From: Anaerolineales bacterium
GTDB lineage: Bacteria; Chloroflexota; Anaerolineae; Anaerolineales; Villigracilaceae
Assembly: GCA_030834895.1 (NCBI GenBank)
Contig: JAUQXA010000064.1
Location: 124,001 to 188,000 of the forward strand
DNA: 64,000 bases
Reading direction: 5' to 3'
In this document: positions 58,279 to 64,000 of the stretch, in pieces
Numbering within the stretch: the stretch's first letter is position 1
How the letters are laid out: every line of letters begins with the position of its first letter
Notes under the pieces: model-generated
Told to the model about the DNA's origin: nothing
Seen by the model: only the letters and a program-made list of their open reading frames with translations
Database searches by the model: none
Made by a program: the position numbers and the translations under genes

Positions 58279-59034
58279 TTATTGACCAGCGACTGACGCA
58301 ACTTTCACCCCTGCCAGTTTTTCCCTGCCGACCTTGTAGGCTTGAGCGATCATCGCGTACATCACCAGTGTGGTGTATGTGGTGATTGCGGGTATGAAAA
58401 ATGGCAACAGACAGGAGAGAATGATTGTGGCCATCAGGATTTGCGTCACAATGGTCAATGCCATCGAGGCGGCATAAATAATGGCGAATGCCACAATGAA
58501 TCCGCCCAGATTGGCGCGGAGGATTCCCCACCACTCGCGGAATCGAAAACCTGCAGCGAACTCGTTATTATCCACCGTGTGCATCTCCGCCGCGGGGATA
58601 ATGAGCGCCAGCGGCAGGGAGAGCAGCATGATGAGACAAAAAAGCGAGAACATAACCAGCCCGAAAATGGCGATGAATGTGTCAACTTCTGAACTGTTGA
58701 CATTTTCAATTACGATGGGCATGGCGATGGCAGCGATCATTATTGGGAGAACGAGGATCAACAGCGGCAGCGAATAGACCATCCGCACGCCGAACATCTT
58801 TGCGCCATCCTGAAAGAGTATACCCCAGTCATTCCATTTGGTCATGCGCGGCGACTCACCGTTGAGAACCTGTCGCGCGATTTGTGCGGCATACCCAAAA
58901 AGAAACACGTAGGGAACAATGGGGACGATGAAACCCGCCAGCGCAACCGCGCAGCCGATCAAAAAATATTTGCGTGCTTCGGAATCCTTGACAGGGAAGA
59001 GAAGAATCTGTGAGAGGTCGGTTCCTGAAAACAT
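58279..59034 (-). CDS. DUF4013 membrane protein
   Basis: 251 residues from ATG 59034 (AAAGGAAAAA upstream). Five to six membrane helices; the GYAAQIARQVLNGESPRMTKWNDWGILFQDGAKMF segment is the family hallmark of DUF4013 proteins in bacteria and archaea. Function unknown. It stands alone. Confidence 0.85.
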   Translation of the reverse strand: MFSGTDLSQILLFPVKDSEARKYFLIGCAVALAGFIVPIVPYVFLFGYAAQIARQVLNGESPRMTKWNDWGILFQDGAKMFGVRMVYSLPLLILVLPIMIAAIAMPIVIENVNSSEVDTFIAIFGLVMFSLFCLIMLLSLPLALIIPAAEMHTVDNNEFAAGFRFREWWGILRANLGGFIVAFAIIYAASMALTIVTQILMATIILSCLLPFFIPAITTYTTLVMYAMIAQAYKVGREKLAGVKVASVAGQ

Positions 59035-59107
59035 AATTTTTCCTTTTGTAGAAGTAATGCCCTTGATTTTACATGACACCTTTGCAATCTGTCACGTTGT
59101 TTTTTCC

Positions 59108-59728
59108 TCATTTGGTGGCGAGGATGATGAGCAGGGTGCTGGATTTCAATTCGATGGTCTTCAATTCCACTGAAAAGCCAGCCTGTATAAACGGCTGTTT
59201 GAATCTTTCCTTCAGGAGCTCATCCAGCGCGGCGGGACTCTCACCCGTGACCTTGTACAGCCATTTGAGGAATCCGCTGGTGGGGAAAGCCACAGGGAGG
59301 ACGATGAGTTTGCCGCCGCTCCGCAGGACTCGGTACGTCTCGGTTGATGTTTGCGGGTCGAAGATGTATTCGGAGGGGAAGGTCGAGATGACCGAGTCAA
59401 ATGTCTCGAAGGCAAAGGGGATTTTCTGTGTGACGGCTCGCGCAAGTTTGTGAGAATTGCCGAGGCGACGTTTTGCGATTCTCCCCATCGGCGCTGATTC
59501 ATCCATCGCGACAGAGTCCAACCCGCGGGTCGTCAGCGCGAGTTGCAAATGTCCGGGGCCATGTCCCAGTTCGAGGATGCGAGTCCCGCTGACAAATGGG
59601 ATCACGCTTTGGACCCAGTCATTCCATCTCCCAAAGGAAACAGCGGCGGCAACGAAGTCGTAGGTGAAGGCAAAGGGATGATAGAGCAGGTCGAAGAAGA
59701 CCCGCATGAAGCGTTGAATCAGGTACAT
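59108..59728 (-). CDS. Class I SAM-dependent methyltransferase
   Basis: 206 residues from ATG 59728, which follows the T-run of the ytxH terminator; a TTG start inside the hairpin is unlikely. Motif I reads ILELGHGPGHLQLAL, followed by VAMDESAPM and VLRSGGKLIVLPVAF. The first 45 residues are hydrophobic and aromatic, suggesting a membrane-near enzyme. Substrate unknown. Because a terminator lies between it and ytxH, a promoter of its own or read-through is needed. Confidence 0.85.
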   Translation of the reverse strand: MYLIQRFMRVFFDLLYHPFAFTYDFVAAAVSFGRWNDWVQSVIPFVSGTRILELGHGPGHLQLALTTRGLDSVAMDESAPMGRIAKRRLGNSHKLARAVTQKIPFAFETFDSVISTFPSEYIFDPQTSTETYRVLRSGGKLIVLPVAFPTSGFLKWLYKVTGESPAALDELLKERFKQPFIQAGFSVELKTIELKSSTLLIILATK

Positions 59729-59729
59729 A

Positions 59730-59762
59730 AAAAACAAGGGTTTGACCGCAGCCAAACCCTTG
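59730..59762 (-). terminator. Terminator after ytxH-like gene
   Basis: 9-base arms AAGGGTTTG / CAAACCCTT and a T-run on the minus strand, directly before the methyltransferase start. Confidence 0.8.
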
Positions 59763-59778
59763 CTGAATTGAGACTGTG

Positions 59779-60162
59779 TTACGCAGCCGCGGCTTCGTCG
59801 CCTTCGCTCTTCTTGGGCTTGCGGACGGCTTCCACTGCGCTCTTGCCGCGTTCGCGGACGACTTCCACTGCGCTCTTGCCGCGCTCGCGGACTTCGTTCG
59901 CGAGTTCAGCGGCGCGTTCCTTGGCTTCCTTCGCCAGTTCGTCGGCGCGCACGCGCGCATCAGATGCGAGTTGCTCAGCGCGGTGATAGGCTTCCTCAGC
60001 GCTAACCTGCGCCTTGTCGCGGAGTTCGATGCCCTTGTCCTTGATCAGGGCGCGGGTTTCTTCACCGGATTGGGGGGCGAATAACAAGGCTACGACGGCG
60101 CCTGTAAGACCACCGACGACAAAGCCCACGAGAAATGCTCCAAATTCATCACGTTCAGACAT
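59779..60162 (-). CDS. YtxH-domain protein
   Basis: 127 residues. An N-terminal Gly-rich helix (FLVGFVVGGLTGAVVALLFAPQSGEETR) is the YtxH hallmark: a membrane hairpin followed by a charged helix of about 85 residues rich in Glu, Lys, Ala and Arg. Near the end an 11-residue unit (RERGKSAVEVV) occurs twice, reflecting a 33-base tandem repeat at about 59825-59890. The family is linked to stress and envelope in Firmicutes; exact role unknown. Confidence 0.88.
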   Translation of the reverse strand: MSERDEFGAFLVGFVVGGLTGAVVALLFAPQSGEETRALIKDKGIELRDKAQVSAEEAYHRAEQLASDARVRADELAKEAKERAAELANEVRERGKSAVEVVRERGKSAVEAVRKPKKSEGDEAAAA

Positions 60163-60232
60163 GGTATAACTCCTTTGGTAATTTGGTTGATTGTTGAGTT
60201 TGCATCCAGGCTTTACACCCGGGTATTACCTT

Positions 60233-60697
60233 TTATTTCTTCTTGATACCCATTAATTCTAACATACGCGACAAACCAGCCAGATAGCCGCTGAGTTTGA
60301 CCACGGGCTCGACCACTTCCTCTCCCAGGAATTCCACCGTGCCGCGCAGGGTGTTGACCGTTTCGGTCGTGGCGTTCAAGATCGGGCGGACTTCGTTTTG
60401 CAGCAGGTTGATCAGGCTCGCCAGTTGGACGATCAGCACGACCAGCGCCACGCCGATGACCAGTGACTCGAGTGCCACGACGATGATGAAGATGTCGCGG
60501 ATTTTATCGGTGGGAGTGCTTGGCTGCATCAACCCATAGATTGCAAGGATAAGCAATGCAAGGAAGATGACGACGCCTGCGATGACCGCTGCCATCGTTT
60601 GCTTGTCTTTGCGTTCCTTCTCGCGCAACTCCGCCTGTTGTTCGATAGTCAACTGCGGAGCGGGAGGAGTGGTTTGTTCGGGGGTGGGGAGTGTCAT
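60233..60697 (-). CDS. Small two-helix membrane protein
   Basis: 154 residues: Pro/Thr/Gln-rich start, two membrane helices (about 36-56 and 68-95), then an amphipathic helix (LLQNEVRPILNATTETVNTLRGTVEFLGEEVVEPVVKL) resembling DUF948-type envelope proteins, usually next to YtxH. A TATAAT ends 6 bases before the ATG, suggesting a leaderless message. Confidence 0.75.
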   Translation of the reverse strand: MTLPTPEQTTPPAPQLTIEQQAELREKERKDKQTMAAVIAGVVIFLALLILAIYGLMQPSTPTDKIRDIFIIVVALESLVIGVALVVLIVQLASLINLLQNEVRPILNATTETVNTLRGTVEFLGEEVVEPVVKLSGYLAGLSRMLELMGIKKK

Positions 60698-60703
60698 GAA
60701 TTT

Positions 60704-60709
60704 ATTATA
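60704..60709 (-). promoter_or_regulatory. -10 box, leaderless-type promoter
   Basis: Minus-strand TATAAT ending 6 bases before the ATG at 60697. Confidence 0.5.
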
Positions 60710-60728
60710 GCATCTTTGATTCGAAAAA

Positions 60729-61700
60729 TCACTTCATTCCAAGCAAATTCATTTCGTGCTCGAGGGTTTCCTTCCACCCTTCGCGCAGCGGACGCGGGTT
60801 ATAGCCTAACTCGCGTTTGGCTTTGCTGTTGTCACCGATATAAGTTGTGCCCGCAATGATCCGCAAGCCTTCGGATGTGTACGAATCGGGAAGCATCGAA
60901 TCAAACGGTTTGACCAATACCGACAGGGCTTTCATCGCTTGCCAGGGAATCGTCATCGGCGCGCGTTTGCCTGTGACTTGGCTGGCGAGTTTGTATGCTT
61001 CCGCCAGCGTACGGACCTCGCCTGCGATGATGTATGAATCGCCTGTCTTTCCCTTTTCCATGGCAAGGATGTGTCCGCGCGCAATGTCTTCCACATGCGC
61101 CCAGCACAGCGCGGTCTGGGAAGGGAGCATGGGAAGTTTGCCCTGCAAGAAGTCGAGGACACTTGTCCGTACAGAAGATGTGTCACCGGGACCATAGACC
61201 AGCCCCGGCATGACGATGACCAGCGGCAATCCGTTTGCGATGAACTCATTGGCGATGCCATGGGCGGCGGCTTTGGTACGGTCGTACTCGCTGAGGTGTT
61301 GACCTGTGAAATGATGGGTCTCGTCCACGAGTTTGCCATGCGTATCCGAGTTGACCGCCAGTGTGCTGGTGTAAACTCCATTTGAGATTTTCAACTCCTG
61401 CATCAACTCGAGTACGTTGCGCGTGCCCTGGATGTTGACTCTTTCCCCGCCGCTTTTATCCTTTGCGCCGATCTTGTACCAGCCCGCCACGTGATAGACG
61501 CCATCCACGCCAGTCATTGCCTGACGCATGGATTCTTTTTCGGTCACGTCGCCGACGAATAGTCTAACACCTGCCTCGTGCAATTCTTTTGCCTTCTCTG
61601 GTGACCGCACCGATGCATGGACTTCATGTCCCGCCGCGCGGAGTTGCTTTGCCAAAATCCCGCCGATGAATCCCGTTGCGCCTGTGATGAAATATTTCAT
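60729..61700 (-). CDS. Extended SDR, NAD-dependent epimerase/reductase
   Basis: 323 residues from ATG 61700 (GAGGAGAGG upstream). Nucleotide-binding TGATGFIGG at 7-15. The active-site YxxxK reads YDRTK (SEYDRTKAAAHG), with Ser/Thr upstream in VYTSTLAV. Closest in style to dihydroflavonol-reductase-like SDRs (VYHVAGWYKIGAKD), which in bacteria act on hopanoid, sugar or steroid-like substrates. Product cannot be told from sequence. Divergent from the sensor kinase. Confidence 0.9.
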   Translation of the reverse strand: MKYFITGATGFIGGILAKQLRAAGHEVHASVRSPEKAKELHEAGVRLFVGDVTEKESMRQAMTGVDGVYHVAGWYKIGAKDKSGGERVNIQGTRNVLELMQELKISNGVYTSTLAVNSDTHGKLVDETHHFTGQHLSEYDRTKAAAHGIANEFIANGLPLVIVMPGLVYGPGDTSSVRTSVLDFLQGKLPMLPSQTALCWAHVEDIARGHILAMEKGKTGDSYIIAGEVRTLAEAYKLASQVTGKRAPMTIPWQAMKALSVLVKPFDSMLPDSYTSEGLRIIAGTTYIGDNSKAKRELGYNPRPLREGWKETLEHEMNLLGMK

Positions 61701-61762
61701 GCCTGCCTCTCCTCTGGGTTGAAACAATTGCTGACCAGATGATTTTACTCCATGAAGTGTTA

Positions 61763-61791
61763 TTCGCTCAAAACATTCTTTTTGGTATAAA
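61763..61791 (+). promoter_or_regulatory. Promoter of the two-component genes
   Basis: TTCGCT, 17-base spacer, TATAAA, 14 bases before the ATG of the kinase. There is no ribosome site, so the leader is very short. Confidence 0.5.
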
Positions 61792-61805
61792 ATCCAACTG
61801 AAACC

Positions 61806-63266
61806 ATGAAAATCCCCGCCTATCTTTCAGCCGCCTGGCAGTATCTTTTTTCCATCCTCCTGATTGCCTTGACCACGCTTGTGTTTTTGGCGCTGCGCGA
61901 TTTCCTCGATACGACGCTGGTCGCGCTTTTATATTTGATTCCCATTGGGGTCATCACTACTACAAGCGGTTTCACCCCTGGAATCATCAGCGCGTTGTTC
62001 TCCTTTTTTGCTTTCAATTATTTCTTCATCAAGCCATATTACACGCTTGCCGTTCACCGTCCACTCGACCTGGTCATCCTGACCATCTTTCTGGTGGTTT
62101 CGATTGTGTTGAGTCGGTTTGTGGGACAGGCGCAAGCGGGGCTTGCCGCCGCAAATGCGCGCGAACACGAAGCCACCCAATTGTATGAACTCAGCACGGC
62201 GCTGGCAGGTTTGCATGATGAGTATGCGGTGGCGCAAATTTTGGGCAGACAGGTATCCGCTCTTTTGCAATGCGAATATGTGGAAGTGAATATCACAGGC
62301 GCACAAGCCGTCCACTTTTGCCTGCCGCAGGCGCAGGGCGTGCCGCCCAAACGTCCACCAGAGTTGACCGTGCCGATTCAGGCGGCGCGAAGCACCTTGG
62401 GCGAAATCCTGATTTGGCGGGTTGCACCGGTCATTTCGTTGGGAGAGACACGGTTGATTCAAACCTTTGCAAGTCAGGCGGCATTGGCATTGGAACGCGC
62501 AAGGCTGGCACAAGCCGAATCCCGCGCAAAAGTTTTGGAGGAAAGCGACAGGCTCAAGTCCGCGATTTTGTCTTCGGTGTCGCACGAGTTGCGGACTCCG
62601 CTTTCGACGATCAAAGCCGCCGCCTCGAGTTTGCGCGGAAACGAAGTCAGCTGGGATTCCCACGCCCGCGTCGAGTTGATTGCCGCCATTGACGATGAGT
62701 CCGACCATTTGAACATGCTGGTCGGTAACCTGCTCGACATGTCGCGCATCGAGTCGGGTGCGCTCAAACCCAGACGCGAGTGGAACATCCTCTCAGAGAT
62801 CGTTGGCAGCGTGACGGCGCGCATGAAGTATTCAGCGGAGGAGCATAAGATCGAAGTTGACATTCCCGAAAGCCTGCCCTTTGTCCCAGTGGATTATGTA
62901 CAGATGGAGCAAGTCTTTACCAACTTAATCAGCAACAGCGTCAAGTATGCGCCAGCCAGCTCGCTGATTCGAATTTATGCAGTAGTTGCGGGTGATTATG
63001 TCCACGTGCAGGTTAGCAATCAGGGGCCACAGATTCCCAGTGAACATTTGGAGCGTATCTTCGACAAGTTCTATCGCGTAAACGAGGCGGACCGAGTCAC
63101 GGGCACAGGACTGGGACTTTCCATCTGCAAGGGCATTATCGAAGCACACGGCGGAAAAATCTGGGCGGAGAATCTGCGCGACGGACTGGCGTTCAACTTT
63201 ACCCTGCCGCTTACTTGGGAGGGTTCGCCGCCTCCGCAATTGCCGATGGATACGGAGGTTGAATGA
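61806..63266 (+). CDS. KdpD-like sensor histidine kinase without N-terminal KdpD/Usp domains
   Basis: 486 residues. Four membrane helices of the DUF4118 type (about 12-105; GFTPGIISALFSFFAFNYFFIKPYYT is the KdpD hallmark), a GAF-like domain (about 125-235), then HisKA with SSVSHELRTPL (H260) and HATPase (NLISNSVKYAP, GTGLGLSICKGIIEAHGG). The N-terminal potassium/c-di-AMP-binding half of KdpD is absent. It phosphorylates the following regulator. The stop overlaps the next ATG. Confidence 0.93.
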   Translation: MKIPAYLSAAWQYLFSILLIALTTLVFLALRDFLDTTLVALLYLIPIGVITTTSGFTPGIISALFSFFAFNYFFIKPYYTLAVHRPLDLVILTIFLVVSIVLSRFVGQAQAGLAAANAREHEATQLYELSTALAGLHDEYAVAQILGRQVSALLQCEYVEVNITGAQAVHFCLPQAQGVPPKRPPELTVPIQAARSTLGEILIWRVAPVISLGETRLIQTFASQAALALERARLAQAESRAKVLEESDRLKSAILSSVSHELRTPLSTIKAAASSLRGNEVSWDSHARVELIAAIDDESDHLNMLVGNLLDMSRIESGALKPRREWNILSEIVGSVTARMKYSAEEHKIEVDIPESLPFVPVDYVQMEQVFTNLISNSVKYAPASSLIRIYAVVAGDYVHVQVSNQGPQIPSEHLERIFDKFYRVNEADRVTGTGLGLSICKGIIEAHGGKIWAENLRDGLAFNFTLPLTWEGSPPPQLPMDTEVE

Positions 63267-63958
63267 GCAACGAACCGCACATTTTAGTCATTGATGATGA
63301 ACCGCAAATCCAGCGCGCCATCCGTACCATCCTGACTGAAAAGGGATTCCGAGTCACCACAGCCAGCAGTGGCGAGGAAGGTCTCACACTGGCGGCGGCG
63401 AATGAACCCGATATCATCATCCTCGATTTGGGTCTGCCCGACATGGACGGCGTGGAAGTCTGCTCCCGCCTGCGCGAGTGGACTCAAACCCCGATTATCA
63501 TCCTCTCTGTCCGCGACAGCGAGCGCGACAAGGTCGGCGCGCTGGACAAAGGCGCGGACGATTACCTGACCAAGCCCTTCGGCATCGAGGAGTTGCTGGC
63601 GCGGGTACGAGTTGCCCTGCGACATTCCGCGCAAAAGCAGGGGACGCAGAGCAAGGTGGTCAAGGCTGGTGATTTGACGATTGACCTCGTCTGGCACATC
63701 GTCAAACGTGGTGAAGAGGAGATCAAGCTGACTGGAACCGAATATAAATTGCTTGCCTATCTCGCTGCAAACCACGGGCGGGTGCTGACCCATCAGAGCA
63801 TCCTCACCCACGTTTGGGATCCCGCCGATGCTGACCACACCGAATATCTTCGGGTGTACATGCGCCAGTTACGCAAGAAACTCGAGGATGATCCCGAACG
63901 CCCGAAGTACATCCTAACCGAGCCTGGGATTGGCTATCGCTTTATCGCGGATGAGTAA
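63263..63958 (+). CDS. KdpE-like OmpR-family response regulator
   Basis: 231 residues. Receiver domain with D11/D12, phospho-acceptor D55 (ILDLGLPDMDG), the K of DYLTKPF, then a winged helix (LTGTEYKLLAYLAANHGRVLTHQSILTHVW, YLRVYMRQLRKKLEDDP). Overlaps the kinase by 4 bases, so both are made together. The kdpFABC pump is not in the window. It, or a relative, could bind 11-bp phased repeats such as those at 9128-9171; this is only a possibility. Confidence 0.94.
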   Translation: MSNEPHILVIDDEPQIQRAIRTILTEKGFRVTTASSGEEGLTLAAANEPDIIILDLGLPDMDGVEVCSRLREWTQTPIIILSVRDSERDKVGALDKGADDYLTKPFGIEELLARVRVALRHSAQKQGTQSKVVKAGDLTIDLVWHIVKRGEEEIKLTGTEYKLLAYLAANHGRVLTHQSILTHVWDPADADHTEYLRVYMRQLRKKLEDDPERPKYILTEPGIGYRFIADE

Positions 63959-63963
63959 TCGAT

Positions 63964-64000
63964 GTCGTTGCGAGGGCGATGTTCTTTCGCCCGAAGCAAT
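63964..64000. repeat. Dispersed palindromic repeat, GTCATTGCGAGG family, cut by edge
   Basis: GTCGTTGCGAGGGCG and CCCGAAGCAAT match the left half of the element at 21127-21209. Confidence 0.7.

Noticed and set aside
1..64000. tRNA genes, rRNA, riboswitches, CRISPR arrays
   Set aside because: I looked for cloverleaf arms, T-box or SAM leader patterns (including before metG) and regularly spaced direct repeats and saw none; repeats found are palindromes, not CRISPR.

Overview
The window looks like chromosomal DNA from an uncultured or environmental Chloroflexi bacterium of the Anaerolineae type. This is inferred from gene families and style, not from a marker gene: abundant Liv-type and sugar ABC uptake systems, a KdpD/KdpE-like pair, DUF2817 and M14 peptidases, RuvX next to MltG, a baseplate-J-like membrane protein, Thr/Pro-rich tails on membrane proteins, and many short palindromic repeats scattered between and inside genes. 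I found no rRNA, tRNA, CRISPR array, insertion sequence or prophage. Coding density is high and genes sit on both strands in operons.

Layout. (1) 1-4.7 kb, accessory and lower in GC: the end of a STAND/AAA-like ATPase, an HD-domain protein, a lipoprotein, then a 558-residue protein joining a TIR domain to the substrate-binding parts of Hsp70 and of DnaJ, and a methyltransferase. (2) 4.8-9.7 kb: metG, carrying two in-frame palindromic insertions, uvrB, and a secreted Gly/Met-rich protein. (3) 9.8-18.5 kb, metals: a zinc exporter with its ArsR sensor and operator, a membrane-anchored TIR protein with a palindromic promoter, and a seven-gene iron/manganese operon read leftwards from a promoter followed by a DtxR-like box (membrane protein, DtxR, isoprenylcysteine-methyltransferase-like, membrane DtxR-FeoA, ZIP, FeoB in two pieces).

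(4) 18.5-28.3 kb: amino-sugar utilisation. It holds a ROK repressor, a divergent ROK-type kinase, a PIG-L deacetylase, ABC uptake genes, a GH3 hexosaminidase and a SIS-family isomerase/deaminase. Together they suggest a route that deacetylates before phosphorylating, as in archaeal chitin breakdown. (5) 28.3-37.2 kb: two zinc carboxypeptidases, a YfcC-type carrier, an orphan PD-(D/E)XK nuclease, an amidohydrolase-CYTH fusion, and CinA with a decayed C-terminus. (6) 37.2-44.0 kb: a complete liv branched-chain amino acid operon with a second binding protein. (7) 44.4-50.0 kb: a cyclic-nucleotide-binding protein, a GT87-like protein, YceD without rpmF, a polyprenyl synthase, TatD and a phosphohexomutase.

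(8) 50.0-64.0 kb: an HhH/coiled-coil membrane protein, a cysteine desulfurase, the baseplate-J-like/ruvX/mltG group, a spermidine-synthase-like membrane fusion, several small envelope proteins, an SDR reductase, and a KdpD/KdpE-like two-component system at the right edge.

The strongest candidate for something undescribed is the TIR-Hsp70-DnaJ fusion at 2255-3931. Other notable points are coding-region palindromes in metG, FeoB split by one in-frame TAG, a membrane DtxR-FeoA protein, and a recurring arrangement of a -10 box 6-7 bases before the start codon, which suggests leaderless transcripts.
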